Assembly: GCA_025266875.1 (NCBI GenBank)
Contig: JALLLT010000005.1
Location: 186,001 to 250,000 of the forward strand
Reading direction: 5' to 3'
Length of the DNA stretch: 64,000 nt
Origin: Fennellomyces sp. T-0311
Lineage: Eukaryota; Mucoromycota; Mucoromycetes; Mucorales; Lichtheimiaceae
Shown: positions 1-12,324 of the stretch, one piece after another
Layout of the letters: every line of letters starts with the position of its first letter
How positions within the stretch are numbered: position 1 is the first letter of the stretch
Translations under genes and position numbers: made by a program
The notes under the pieces: generated by a model
The model's database searches: none
What the model was told of the DNA's origin: nothing
What the model saw: the letters and a program-made list of their open reading frames with translations, nothing else

Positions 1-525
1 TGGATGATCATTTATATTCTGGCGATCCCACTCTTTTCCTTCTTTGTACCGATCTACTCGTTCTGGCACTTTGATGATTTCTCGTGGGGTAATACACGTG
101 TTGTCATTGATCAAAATAATGGACAAAAGAAGGCGGTGGCAGTAGACGAAGGACATTTCGATCCAAAATCGATCCCAATGAAGAAATGGAGCGAGCACGA
201 GCAAGAAATGTGGGAAACGGGTACGGTGGAAACTAAAAATACTGGAACAACACGATATCATCCAATGTCTCCGTATGGCAATATGGATAACCAGAGTATC
301 AAGTATTCCAGTGGGATGTTACCTCCACCTTCAGTGTACAGCGAACCGATCGGTCCGACGGATGAAGATATTCGTCGCGAGGTGCACCGTATCACAGCAA
401 CATCAGATCTGATGGTCATGACCAAGAAACAAGTCCGTGAACAGCTCAGTAGACACTTTGGCATGGACATGTCGTATAGAAAGGATTACATCAACTTTTG
501 TATTGAAGAAGCACTACATTTTTAA
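1..525 (+). CDS. Chitin synthase, class V/VII type, C-terminal end (5' partial)
   Basis: The frame is open from base 1 and stops with TAA at 523-525, so only about the last 174 residues are present. They begin in a hydrophobic membrane segment followed by [13 protein letters not shown], a motif just after the last membrane helix cluster of class IV/V/VII chitin synthases. The last 55 residues (IRREV...FCIEEALHF) match the DEK_C domain found at the C-terminus of class V and VII enzymes; class V also carries an N-terminal myosin motor, outside this window. Family role: plasma-membrane polymerisation of UDP-GlcNAc into cell-wall chitin. The linker between the two parts is hydrophilic and probably disordered. 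Class V versus VII cannot be decided without the N-terminus. Confidence 0.9.
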   Translation, partial: WMIIYILAIPLFSFFVPIYSFWHFDDFSWGNTRVVIDQNNGQKKAVAVDEGHFDPKSIPMKKWSEHEQEMWETGTVETKNTGTTRYHPMSPYGNMDNQSIKYSSGMLPPPSVYSEPIGPTDEDIRREVHRITATSDLMVMTKKQVREQLSRHFGMDMSYRKDYINFCIEEALHF

Positions 526-1084
526 TAATACCTAATCAATTCTCTCTTTTTTCACGGATATAACGCTCTTATCCTTGTTGCTAAGCAACTTGCTTTTCAT
601 GTGCCGGTATCCAGCATGAGCAAGTTTTTGTCCTGCCCGTAGCTTTTGGGTCGGCTGGAAACCTTATCTGCATACCTAACGACGACCAAGAAAAACATGT
701 TAGTTTCTTGTAAAATGGAGCTCGCCATTGCACACATTAGCGAATAAACAGCCTACTTGTACTGAAATACTTGCTCAATTGCGCGTGTCAAATGGTGTCG
801 TGCAATGAGTGGATAAGGGCATACAGTGCTCAACTTACCACCTTTTATGTACAAGCCTCTCTTTGGTCTATTCAGACCCAAGAATTGGCTATGGCTTTAA
901 GTAGGCGCCTTTCACTGGAACACTGATAATCGATATATCTCCCCACAATACTCTGGTAACGATATCATGTGGCAAAGAAAGGTAGAGAATGAAAGTGTGT
1001 AGCGAAACCAAAGCAGCAAAAATGGAAGCGGACCTTTTCAAGAGGCTTTTACGGCTCTTCAGCACCTTTGACACTTGTTGAATC
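526..1084. other. Intergenic region between chitin synthase and HELLS-like gene
   Basis: No convincing coding frame on either strand. It should contain the chitin synthase 3' end and the promoter of the remodeller gene; I see no clear TATA box or repeat. Confidence 0.5.
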
Positions 1085-4000
1085 ATGACCACTCTTGATC
1101 AGGACAGTGTAGTTCCAACACCCGTTGCCATGGAAAGCGATATACCACAGAAAGAAGAATCACCTGTAGTACCTCATGCCGGCACGATTTACAACGCGCT
1201 TTTACTAATTCCTTTTTTTTTTCTACAGGCCACCACTCAAGCGGCACCTGATCATGAAGTGACTCAAGCCATGGTTGAAGAAGAGGCCAAGTTGGCTGAG
1301 GAAACACAAAAGGAAGAGGACAAGCGTATTCAAGACGAGGTAATAGCTTTTGACATTTTTTTTCCCTGTTGCGTTCTCGCGTTATGTGGCGTAAAACAAC
1401 GAATGCTTATCACAAATGGATTTAGGCGCAAGCACAGTTCGACACGACCGTCAAAGAGCAACGTATGAAGCGTTTGCACTTTCTGCTTGAAAAATCCGGC
1501 GCTTATGCAACAATCTTGGGCCAAAAGCTTGCCAAACAGCAGGAAGAGGCACGTGAAAGGGATGCTGCGCCTGCTCCTTCGACGCCATCCACGACCGCCG
1601 CAGAAAAACGTACTAGGGGTCGTCCACGCAAGCGAAAGGCCAATGATGCAGAATATCAGTTGGGTGACTATCTGAACGAAGAGGTAAAACGTTTACAGAA
1701 TCTTTTTGTCGATCGATTTGCTTATCAGAGATAATAATAGGATGTCAAGCGTCGCAAACAGTCGGATAACGATGTGGGAAAGGCCATCCAACAAGAGCTT
1801 GAGCAGCAAACCACAGAAAAAACAAAGCCGACGGTTTCTGCACGGCAACCCTCCTTGGTCACGGGGGGTGTGCTTCGCGATTACCAATTGGCAGGCGTGG
1901 AGTGGCTCATTAGCTTATGGGAGAACGGTCTCAACGGTATACTTGCCGATGAAATGGGTCTTGGCAAGGTAAAACATATGCGTTGGATCAGGAAAGCAGT
2001 AGCTAATCCGCATAAAGACGCTGCAAACGATCAGCTTTATCGCGCATCTGAAGGCAATGAAAGTTTCAGGCCCCTATCTTATCGTGACACCGCTGTCAAC
2101 TCTCGCAAACTGGGTCAACGAATTCAAGAGGTGAGAACCACAACGATCATCAAACAAGTCGGGGGCTAATTCGTGCCGCTACAGATTCACACCAACGATC
2201 CCTGTGCTGCTTTACCATGGCACCAAGGAAGAACGTCAACACATGGTGAACCGCAAGATGCCCAAAAAGAAGGAGACGTCGTTCGAGTTCCCTATTATCG
2301 TGACAAGTTACGAGATTGTGATGAACGATCGCAAGCACCTCCAACGTTACAACTGGAAGTACATTGTTGTGGATGAGGGTCACCGTATCAAGAACCTCAA
2401 CTGCAAGTTGATCAAGGAATTAAAGTCGTACTCTAGTGCCAACCGGTTGCTGTTGACGGGTACCCCATTGCAGAACAACTTGGCCGAACTGTGGAGTTTG
2501 TTGAACTTTTTACTGCCGGATATCTTTGATGATCTGGATATGTTCCAGTCCTGGTTCGACTTCTCGGACATTCACCAGAAGAGTGGTCAGGATCGTATCA
2601 TGAGGGAAGAGGAAGAAGATCGAATCATCAGCAGTCTTCATACCATTCTTCAACCTTTCTTGCTGCGTAGACTCAAGACTGACGGTAAGAGAAAAAAAGA
2701 AGCGCCCTTTTGCAATGTCAGCCAGCAGCTTACCGATACGCCTTGTTTAGTTGAACATTCTCTACCAAAAAAGAAAGAGTATCTGCTCTATGCACCACTC
2801 ACGCGCGCACAAAAGAGCTTGTATGACGCGATTCTGAAGCGCGATCTCCGAGATTACCTGATCAAGCGAAAGACCAAGGGCTTGAAGGAAGAGCAGCAGC
2901 CAACGCAGGATCAAGTGACTGAGGACGAGGAACGAAAAGCACAGCGAACAACCAAGACTGCGGTGGACTACAAGGAAAAATCGGACCGTCAATACTTTAA
3001 AGAGTTAGAAAAGGCTGCTGATGAGAACACAACGCCGGTACCTGGCCATGCCTCCATGGAAAAGAAGCAGCAAGCGAGTAAGTTGCAGGGGTATTCTTCG
3101 TATCAGTACACTGACACGGTTATTTAAAAACAGTTAAACAAGTCAATGGCCTCCACTTGCAAAACATTGTAATGCAGCTTCGCAAAGTGTGCAACCATCC
3201 GTTCCTGTTTGACTGGCCAATCGATCCCAAAACCAACACACACGTTCTCAACCAAGAGCTCGCTGCACAATCTGGCAAAGTACTCTTGCTCGACCGACTG
3301 TTGACGGAGCTGTTTGCGCGTGGCCACAAGGTGCTTGTGTTCTCACAAATGACAAAGATGCTTGACATTCTCGAGGACTGGGCCACGGTTCTGAAGGGCT
3401 GGCCAATTTGTCGATTGGACGGCGGTGTTTCACAAGAACTTCGACGACAACAAATCGAGGCATTCAACGAACCATCCAGTCCATACAAGCTCTTCTTGCT
3501 ATCGACGCGTGCTGGTGGTCTTGGCATCAACCTGACAGCTGCCGATACGGTTGTGATATTTGACAGTGATTGGGTGGGTATACAATTTACCCAATACTTG
3601 ATGCGTTTCTTCACCTATGCAAACAGTAAGGTCCTAATGCGTGTGTTTTTTATCTCTTCAGAATCCACAAATGGATTTGCAGGCACAGGATCGTGTACAT
3701 CGCATTGGACAAACAAAACCCGTCCTCATCTACCGGTTTGTGGCGGCTAACACGGTTGAGGCAAAGATGTTAGAAAGGGCAACTGCAAAACGACGATTGG
3801 AAAAACTCGTGATCCAAAAGGGCAAATTCAAGACTCCTGTATCAGCGTCTGCCAAGCGTGATCAGGAAAGCACTATGCGTGAATTGGCGGAAATCTTGGC
3901 TTCCGAAGATGGTGAACAGGTACAGATTGTTTCGCACGGTGACAAGGTCGTTTCGGACGAGGATCTCGAAAAACTCCTGGATCGAAGCGAACAAGTGTTT

Positions 4001-4099
4001 GAAGAAAAGAGTGCAAGCAGTACAGGAGGATTCCGTGAAATCGATACTTCCGAATTGCACGATAGCAAGAACGAAATTCTGGCAACTCGACTTACATGA
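1085..4099 (+). CDS. IRC5: SNF2-family chromatin remodeller, HELLS/Lsh/IRC5 (DDM1) type
   Basis: Nine exons fit one frame: 1085-1168 (or 1165), 1229-1339, 1426-1683, 1741-1968, 2018-2130, 2185-2684, 2751-3077, 3134-3573, 3662-4099, giving about 832 residues. Residues 66-150 carry a coiled-coil and an AT-hook-like RGRPRKRK (about 129-136). The helicase motifs are present: [19 protein letters not shown] (to residue 227), the variant box DEGH (328-331), [11 protein letters not shown], then [20 protein letters not shown], which points to the Lsh/IRC5/DDM1 branch rather than ISWI or CHD. The C-terminal lobe has [11 protein letters not shown] and [13 protein letters not shown]. Family role: ATP-dependent nucleosome remodelling in the nucleus; in plants and animals it is needed for DNA methylation and silencing of transposons, in yeast IRC5 for cohesin loading and repair. 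Several introns keep the frame open, so part of the gene reads through unspliced. Exon 1 donor is ambiguous (two GT sites 3 bp apart). Confidence 0.93.
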
Positions 4100-5464
4100 T
4101 ATGTTTTCCAATAAATGTGCTTTGAAAATGAACTCTTAGCATTCGGTTTTTGATCCTATGAGACGCGCGGGATGAAACTCTTTGGCCGGTTGGAAGAAAG
4201 AGTGGAGTGCTGTTGAATATAGCGCACAGTAGGGCTGCGCATCTAAGAAAGGAAAGACAGATACTACGCTTGAAAAAACGGGATCTAGTTGCGACTGCAT
4301 GCGCCGATGCATTCTCCATGAAGTTATCCATGCCATCATACACAATATTATGAGCTGGTTCTACGACTGTATCGCTGCACCGGAATCTGCCGGCAGATCT
4401 TTCAAATGAATGATCTCTTTGCTCGACATACTCTTGGTTTTTTGTTCATATGGTTGGGTTTCCGTAGTTAAGGCCACTACCAGTATTCGAACAGCGTTAC
4501 TTCTACTATACATATATACGTATATATAGAACTTTTATATAGAAAATCATGCTTTTTGATAACCATCCACTAAATACATATCTCTGACCAATCAGTGTAA
4601 GTACCTGACCATAAATTACCAACTTGCATATATCTTTACCGTCAATATTCTGTCCGCTTGCGTGTCAATGGGCAAGATTTCGACAGATCAAATATACTGA
4701 AGAGTTATTGACAGGATCTAAAGTGAGAGTCAACTGTGCACCGGTTGGATAAGGTTTCAGTCTTCACTTTGCGGACAGTCGACGTCGCTTTCTATGTTGC
4801 TTGGAGGTGCGCTTGCCAAATGGTCCGTCCGTGCTGTTCTTTGCTGGTACTTATATCCTCATTGGAACTTGTTCGAAATCGTTAATATTTCGCCTTGTCT
4901 GGAACGCTGCTCATGGTATTCAAGGCACTCACAGTATCACAGTACCACGGTTGAACATACGTTGTTGATGATGGTTACCAGCTGTGTGGCACGGACTTCA
5001 AGTAGTTTCGATCTGTACATCTAGTATTGCTGTCCTGTAAAAGAGTTTACAGCCGAACCTCAGTTTTCGCAACTCTAACTTTGGCACACACGACCGCTTT
5101 CAACAATATCTCTGCAAGACATTTCAGTAATGACGTCGGTTTTCGGGAAACTTCACCTCTTGTATCTACTGTAGTTCCTAGTTATGGAAACTGATGTCTG
5201 ATTATATACTATGTAAAGTAAACGTCCGGGTCTGACAGTGCTCTCGATAAGAGTTGGATAGATAAATAAAGCGTATATGCGCTAACTAGCGAAGCTCTTT
5301 GGCTTTGAGAATAACAGAAAAGGGTCGAATCAATTTGTTTGTCACGATGTTAACTGGTTTATTTTGTTTGATACTGCTATGGTACTTTGACCTTACTAAA
5401 CTATACATAATAACTATAGAGAATTGATATATCTGGTAATTGGGCAAAAAGTTTAAACAAGAAG

Positions 5465-5695
5465 CTAAAGTTGAACAAAAGTTGAACAAAAAGTTGAACA
5501 ACAAGATGCTGATCAAAACACTGAACCAAACGTCGAACAAAACGTTGAAGAAAGCATTGAACAAGATGCTGATCAAAACGCTGAACCAAACGTTGAACAA
5601 AACGTTGAACAAAACGTTGAACAAAGCGTTGATCAAAACGTCGAACCAAAACGTTGAACAAGATGTTGATCAAAACGTTGAACAATTGCAGCGTG
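5465..5695 (+). repeat. 12-bp minisatellite, unit GTTGAACAAAAC with higher-order 60-bp period
   Basis: About nineteen imperfect copies of GTTGAACAAAAC in a row. Within it a longer unit beginning GATGCTGATCAAAAC occurs twice about 60 bp apart. All three plus-strand frames stay partly open: one reads (LNKT)n, another reads an acidic [VI][ED]QN repeat in which many changes are conservative (GAA/GAT, GTT/GTC/ATT). No start codon, splice context or flanking domain supports a gene. Confidence 0.75.
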
Positions 5696-8023
5696 CATTT
5701 CTGTGACACATTACACGATCGGTCGACAATGACACTACGTGAAAACGAATCAGGCTGTGGTATCGCTGTCGAGTTGTCGTGGTTGCAAAATGGCCTGGAA
5801 ATATCAGCAGAACTAATGCACGGCCGAAGCGCAGTTCATTGGCAGATAAGTGACTGAAAGCGGAAAGAGAGGTGCCGAAGCCGAAAGGTCGCGCTGGAAT
5901 TGAATTTATACCCCTCGAAAAATGACCGTCACTTCCTGCCTTGATTTCGCCTGAGCAGCACCCTCCATTTGCTTTGCTCTGACTTTTTGGGCAAACGTGG
6001 CGAATGTGCTCACGACACTGTCTACAAAATTTCAGGAGGAATGGTGCATTGTGGACTGAGTTACAACAATGCATACATTATCTTTCGTAAATGAGCACCA
6101 TCGATACAAACCGCCTCGCCAAGTTGTGCAAAGCGATCGCGCGCGTCGTGGGCATCTTTTGGTGTAGCTTGCGTGTTGAAAATCAGCGTCGTTGTGATGA
6201 TGGTAATCTGGGGGTGCCATCGTGCTCATGCGGTGGAGATGCGTTATTTTATGGAAACTGCACGTGCATTCGGTTCAAATGAAGTAGGGATTAAACTATG
6301 ATCAAGTTGACGTAGATCTGAACACTGGTTCCTGAGTAATGAGCTGGCCATGTGAAAACACCATGGGATGAATTAACACTGCTACTCGGCTCGTACACGT
6401 TATGGCCTTCGAGAGACGTGCTGTCAACACTGGCATGAACGCTTTCGTATATCTGGTTGGAGTTAGAAGCGTATCCAGACGTAAACGTGTGTATTTAGTG
6501 GACAACTGACGCGTTTCCATGTAACATGATTGAAGTAGGGCATGGCGGTTTACCAATGGATGGTACAGTAGCATTAGATATCAAGAAAAATGGAAGGAAA
6601 CGAAGGGCAGGGTCTGAACACTCAATGGACCGAGAGTGGGACGTACTGCTATGTGTCGTTGTCCATGGATTTGACCAATGGATAGGAGCCTATTGCGGTT
6701 TAAATTGATGCATGGAAAGCAACCGACTGATTGACAGTGGACAGTGGACAGTGAGTAGACTGAAAGAATTGCGTTGGGAGCGCACGCTGCCAATGGAAAC
6801 ACTAGAGCAATAAAGTCTTTGGACATGCTTTTTTCTTTTCACCGGCAATATTTTACACATCCAATTGCTTACTTTGGTGCAGATCTTGCTTATCGATCCA
6901 AACTAGTGAATTATCTTGCGGTGGATTAGTGCCAGAGAACTTGATTGTAGCTTCAAGGAAATCACACGGTCGCGGTGAGGTAATGCAAGTGGGTTAATAT
7001 ACACGATCGTGAATACAGTTGAACAGGAGTGCTTCATCGAACAGTTCACGTGGCGGGTAGAAAGAAATGTTTGCGAGAAGCAGCTGTGCTCACGGCCCAG
7101 CTATCAAACATATATCTGCTACTAACTGCACTGCTTAAAGTGTTGTGTGGAATATAAGGAGATGCACTCATCCTTATGCAGGGCTGAATCAGATCATTCG
7201 GTTATGTGGAAAGCATTATAACAAGAGATATGAGATACAGCCAGTGTCAGGATCACTTCCCGTCTGATCCATCCTCTCTTTTTTCCTTTGCATCCTATAA
7301 CTGTGCTCCTTGATGGACCTTGCTTTTCGATCTTTCGCTTTCTTCCAGAGCTTGAGCGTTAGAATTGTTTAACTGGCCACCAAGGCCAGTTCGGCTGTAG
7401 TACATATGCCTGCTGCATATACAAGCATACGCGGAGTCTGTCTACCCTTCGAAAGGCGTTAATCAGAAAGCATTTTAAGCCTAAAAAAGTCGTCTACAAG
7501 TAACGCATTCTCACTATCAGTACATGCACGTCGGAAACCAAGAACACAAGATGCATAGTTGAATTCGCTCACAATGTAAGCCTTAAATTAACAAATACGT
7601 ACTCACGATGATTCACACCACATGCCTCAAAGTACCATGTTATGCAGATGAGTATTATGCGATCCAGATAAATTAAAAATCAGAAACTCCTGCAGATGTT
7701 GACAACATCGTCTCTGCTGAAGTTCCTAACCCCAACTTGCATACACATGCTACTTTAGATTCAACGCCATGGGAGGGGGGACAAAAAGCACATAGCGCTG
7801 ATGCTCCATGAATCGCTCCATGGAGACAACAAGTTGGAAGGTTTGGTTGCGGGAGCGGGAGGAGGGTGGAATAGGTGAACTATTGCTGGACACGGCTTTC
7901 GAAAGGCCACTGACAATGATATTGAATGATGTTGCTAAGTCACAGATGGAAGTATTCGCTTGGTGGATGAGGTGGATCAAACGGTACAAAGAATAAAAAT
8001 ACTTGGGAAAGTATCTTTGAGAT

Positions 8024-8100
8024 CTTGAATATGCTTTATTGAATACGACGCTCAATGCTTTTATATCTTTTTTTATATTGAATCAGCGATGGCAATTTAA
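8024..8100 (+). repeat. Dispersed repeat copy 1 (inverted partner at 17391-17468)
   Basis: About 75 bp beginning GAATATGCTTTATTGAAT is roughly 80% identical by eye to the reverse complement of 17391-17468. Similarity does not extend on the downstream side. It looks like the edge of an unidentified mobile element. Confidence 0.5.
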
Positions 8101-9237
8101 ATAATGTTCCGTTTGCAATGCGTCTCTTCACGGATATGCCGTCAGTGTTCACCCTGTCGATCATCACGATCCATGACTACACAATGGTAATAAGGTTGAC
8201 ATGTCACTCGCAAAAATATCGGCTTAAAGAAAACTTATTATGGACAAGTATTTCTTATAAATAGAGAGAGCAAAACATATGGAATATATCAGTTACCATT
8301 TTGACGCTCGGTGACATATTCGTCGTTACACTCGCTCTTCTGATATTACATGTGCTATCAATTTAAAAAATTTGCTGTTTCCGACAAATAGCAGTAGGCA
8401 TTCATTGATTGTAGACCTGATTGACGACTGGGAGGATGGGCAGATAAAGTGGTTCTCCAGCGGCGAATGGGACGCAACCAACTAGAAATACCACCATTTT
8501 AAAGCCAAGTCACTTAAAGAAAGCTGAGTCGGCCACTAATATTAGGAAAATCGTGTCTAAAGTAAATTTGTTTTCAAGCAAATACTGGTTTCCCGCTTAA
8601 AAATTGTGAAAACATGCCAAGTGAATGATTCTGTGCTGCTCAGAGAAGAGTATTTGATGGCGATAAGGAAAAACAAGAATATGACAACGGAGTCAAGGTT
8701 GACACTCAAAGCTACTATGGAGTACATGTTCGTATAAATATAATGCATCATTTCATATGGGTATGATATCGTCCTCACACACAGCTTTATTTTCGCTTTG
8801 TAGTTAGGATAAAGATTCTGAAGACGAAAAAGGACCATCTCGCATTTTTTTCTCGAAGACTCTGCGAAAGGACATGCTACCATAATTGATGAATAGCTGA
8901 TGGTAACCGGCAGAGACCACCAATTCAACTAAGATTAACAAGCTTTGTACCATACAATAGAGTAACTTGTGCACATTTTTCTTCAATACGTATGTACAGG
9001 GACGATTCTTATTTATAGCTAATAAAGAGAATCTTTTTAGCTGGACACGGTAATAGTGAAGACCCTCTCTTATTTGGTGCGTATTCGTAATACTATCAAC
9101 AGAAGCGAGAGGTTGATTAGTTATGCTGCATTGTAAGTGAACGTTACATACAACTCTCGCTCTTTTTATAACAGTTCACCTTTCTACTTATTATCTTATA
9201 TGACGCTGGTATGAGTGATTGTTGGATATTTATCACT

Positions 9238-10914
9238 TTATTCAATAACAAATTCGTGGGATTCATCGCAAATACCATCGAATGTTCCGTTTAAAAAGTC
9301 TTGTGGATCTTCGATATTTTCATGATAAAGAAAATGCTTGGCGAGGACAACACCAACAGCTCTGTATGTGTGGGTATCACTAGCCTTCTTTAAAACCGGT
9401 AGTAGGTAATGACGATCGAAACCCAGAACAGTGTAGCCACCTCTTTCAGTTAAAGTCAAGATCTCTCGAACGCAACAGAATAACACAGCCAATATTATAC
9501 ATTCGTCGCAGTCTTCCGTAAGCGAGAGCGATAAAACTGGAGAGCGAAATGCCTGCTGTTGATCTGGTTTCCAATAATGAGACGCTATGCAGCCTGTCCC
9601 ATCGTCCATGCACCATTGGCTCCAATCAAGCGCTTCCGTTTCATTACCATGGAAGTCATCCATTGTAGTAATTACTTTGGTACTGTTGGTATATGCTTGC
9701 TGCGCACGCTCGTCACGACCAAAGACATGGTCTTTGTACTTGGTAGGGTGCACGATATAACTTCTGCAATTGATATGTAACCGCATCCGATCGTCAATGC
9801 TGTAGGCATAATTTTGATCCAGCGCAATATCGGTGACGGGGCAGGCCGAATGAAGTCCAGAAACTCCTGTCCAGGAAGGTAAATTATGTATATCCATTGT
9901 AGTCACATAGATAGGACGTCCATGCTCGTTCAAAACCGACCCAAAGCACATGAGTGAAAGGTCACGTTCAGCTAACTGTTTATAAAAGGTTTCCATTGCC
10001 ACTTTTACATCACTCGTGTAATCCATGTCGATGGATACGGTATCATGGAAAATATTGGCCAGTGCAAATATTTTGTCGTGGGCTTTCGTGCTTGTTCGGA
10101 AGTGAGCGTATCTAATCACTTGATTTGTGCTTTTCATTTTGCTGTCTTTGAATCCGAGCATTTGCGCAGATATCAAGTCATTTTCCAGGATAGAGCCTTC
10201 TTGTTTGTCACGAGCAAGACACCACATATGGGTATTCCTACCGACAATTAGGATTCGCGTGGTCATCATTAATTCCTCGAGTGTCCAGCTTCTTTTCCAC
10301 CAATTCGCCAGCAGCACTTGGTACAATACCAGTGTTTTTGCTTCGGTATTCCGCGTAGTCCACTCCACCCGGTCAAATAACTTGGGGTCATCGATATAAA
10401 CTTCCGGTACCATAGCAACGGTAAAACGAGCGTTACTGTAGATCAGGTGCATTTGCTTGATCTCGCGATGCTTCTCTGTCTTGTCGGTCTGGTCGATGCA
10501 TAACTTGTCGTACCACAAGTAGTCGATATCAAAGTCCTTGCAAACTTGTTGCACGATGGTATCGTAGGTGACTTTTGTGGAAACATGCTTTCGGAAAAGG
10601 TTCGTCAAACGACGCTTATCAACATCAACAACGAGTCGATGGTTGGCCTCGTTGATACAATCGTACTCCCCGTCACTCTTTGGGATGATTTTACCGGATT
10701 GCTCCCAGCAATAGGATAAAGTGCAATATCCATTTTTGGCCTTGTCACCGGGAACTTTTTGCCAATCGATCGTGCGAATAAGCCATGTGGGCCGGAAATC
10801 ACCTCCTTTAAGGTCAATTTTTGTAAACTGTGGATCCGCAGCCCTTTGTGGTGTGATATATTCGATAAACATTTCAGGAGTGGAGATAAGTGTATCGTAT
10901 TTTCGACTATACAT
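9238..10914 (-). CDS. HET-domain (heterokaryon incompatibility) protein
   Basis: A single uninterrupted frame of 558 residues starts at ATG 10914 and ends at 9238. The HET domain (PF06985 type) spans about residues 63-220: GYCTLSYCWEQSG, IDYLWYDKLCIDQ, a Y-S-N-A repeat region, then WWKRSWTLEELM. These are the three conserved HET blocks. The C-terminal 330 residues match nothing I recognise. In ascomycetes HET domains trigger cell death after fusion of unlike strains and are TIR-related; the role in Mucoromycota is not established. It lacks introns while nearly every other gene here is intron-rich, and it stands alone between gene-poor stretches, which would fit transfer or a retro-origin (inference). 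No partner NLR or GTPase is adjacent. Confidence 0.88.
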   Translation of the reverse strand: MYSRKYDTLISTPEMFIEYITPQRAADPQFTKIDLKGGDFRPTWLIRTIDWQKVPGDKAKNGYCTLSYCWEQSGKIIPKSDGEYDCINEANHRLVVDVDKRRLTNLFRKHVSTKVTYDTIVQQVCKDFDIDYLWYDKLCIDQTDKTEKHREIKQMHLIYSNARFTVAMVPEVYIDDPKLFDRVEWTTRNTEAKTLVLYQVLLANWWKRSWTLEELMMTTRILIVGRNTHMWCLARDKQEGSILENDLISAQMLGFKDSKMKSTNQVIRYAHFRTSTKAHDKIFALANIFHDTVSIDMDYTSDVKVAMETFYKQLAERDLSLMCFGSVLNEHGRPIYVTTMDIHNLPSWTGVSGLHSACPVTDIALDQNYAYSIDDRMRLHINCRSYIVHPTKYKDHVFGRDERAQQAYTNSTKVITTMDDFHGNETEALDWSQWCMDDGTGCIASHYWKPDQQQAFRSPVLSLSLTEDCDECIILAVLFCCVREILTLTERGGYTVLGFDRHYLLPVLKKASDTHTYRAVGVVLAKHFLYHENIEDPQDFLNGTFDGICDESHEFVIE

Positions 10915-12324
10915 AATATGTTCCTTGTGGTCAGTTTTTGCTATACGCTTTACAATATAAAGATCATTGTACGCTACCTAATAAAGGAAACGAAACTGTC
11001 GATTTCGGCCTGTTGTCGATGGCTGCAACAAATACGTAGAGGTATGGGAAAAACGCAAGAAGTGAAACGATGATAGATTCCCGGATAGATGCCTTTATAT
11101 GTTCCTAGTGTAACATTGCAGCCAAGCCTCAAGTATGTTTGGACTTATCAATCGTCAATGCTTACAAAATGCTAGATACTTTAGCAGGTAATTCACATGC
11201 AATTACTTACATATTTATCTATCTACAGTAGGTGGCACTGATTTTTTGTATCTCTTCTATTCGGGTAATATGTAGCAATGCTACAGTGCTCACAATGGTC
11301 CTGTATGCGTCTACTTTTTCATCATCTTTACTGCATTAGATCGATGATCCATTTATCCGCGGCCTCTCGAGACATGTAGCCAAGGACTTTTGTACCACTG
11401 GTGAACCAAGCCTGCTTGATCAATGCATTGAGATTAGATAAAAGAACTGCTGCAGCGGGCAGAGAGAAACATAGTAGCTTCTAAGGACCCACGATGCGTG
11501 ACGAAAAAAAAAAGAGCTGACAACAATTTCGTGTCAAAGTTGCTATGGGGCTGAAAAAAGTAGCTGAAGGTGGTAAGATTCGTCTATTTTTGAAAAATCG
11601 AAAAGGCACGTATATATAACTATTCTCTATGTAAATAGAAAAGAATTTCTTTCAGAATAGGCAGATGTCTTTCTCACGTGCTTTCTTACGGGAAATAGTC
11701 CGGTTTTGTGCGCATGAAAGAAATGTCGAAGCGATATTCTTGGGGGGAGGGCCGAAGTGGTTTACCCCACTGCACATGTTGGTAAAGTAGCCCTTTTGTA
11801 AGGTCAAAGGGTGGTGCCTTTCCCATTAACTTGTCTTCTGACTTATAGTCGGCGCTGATGGTGCATATGCAAGTATTTCATCCTTGTCAAGCAAACAATA
11901 CGGAAACCATGGAGAACGTATCCCCCATCTTTTCATGCGATTACTCTATGTTTAACCCCACTTGAGTGGTAACATCTTCTTTCTATCATTGCTGGATTAA
12001 CACCTGCAACAACGTATGCTCACGTGTTTAAATATAACAATCAGATTGACGACACTTTATGTACTTTGAACGGGCAGTATCATACGTATCGTCTACATAC
12101 CGAGGTGTATACAACGTATGTGACTTTCCTCTTTACAGTTGTATGTCTATTGTTTTTCTATAGTAAGCAGCATAATGTCTTGCATAAGCGATTTCGTCAT
12201 CTGCAGAAATTCAGTGATACATTACTGCATATAAAAGATCCTGACAGCTTCTGAAATATTTTTATCACCTTTTACTCATAACATTCCTATCACCGACCTT
12301 TAGCAACATTTGCATACCCGAAAG
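10915..12324. other. Intergenic region, HET gene promoter side
   Basis: No supported gene. The minus-strand promoter of the HET gene and the plus-strand promoter of the 12325 gene must lie here. An open stretch at 12024-12254 (non-ATG start, one hydrophobic segment) is not supported. Confidence 0.4.

Larger units (their letters stand above)
4100..9237. other. Gene-poor 5-kb region
   Basis: No gene model is supported. Contents seen: a 12-bp minisatellite (5465-5695), one arm of a dispersed repeat (8024-8100), and on the minus strand around 5950-6260 a degenerate cysteine-rich stretch (CRQCREHIRHVCP) resembling a decayed zinc knuckle. It is probably the graveyard of old mobile elements, but none can be named. 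Confidence 0.4.

Noticed and set aside
5670..6260. Minus-strand zinc-knuckle-like CRQCREHIRHVCP and an RRM-like fragment
   Set aside because: Cysteine/histidine spacing does not fit CCHC and no continuous model could be made; left as a note in the gene-poor region.
6297..6500. Minus-strand open stretch reading SGYASNSNQIYESVHASVDS and onward
   Set aside because: Looks protein-like but has no start codon, no splice partners and no domain.
12024..12254. 76-codon frame with one hydrophobic segment
   Set aside because: Starts with GTG, AT-rich, no homology cue; probably chance.
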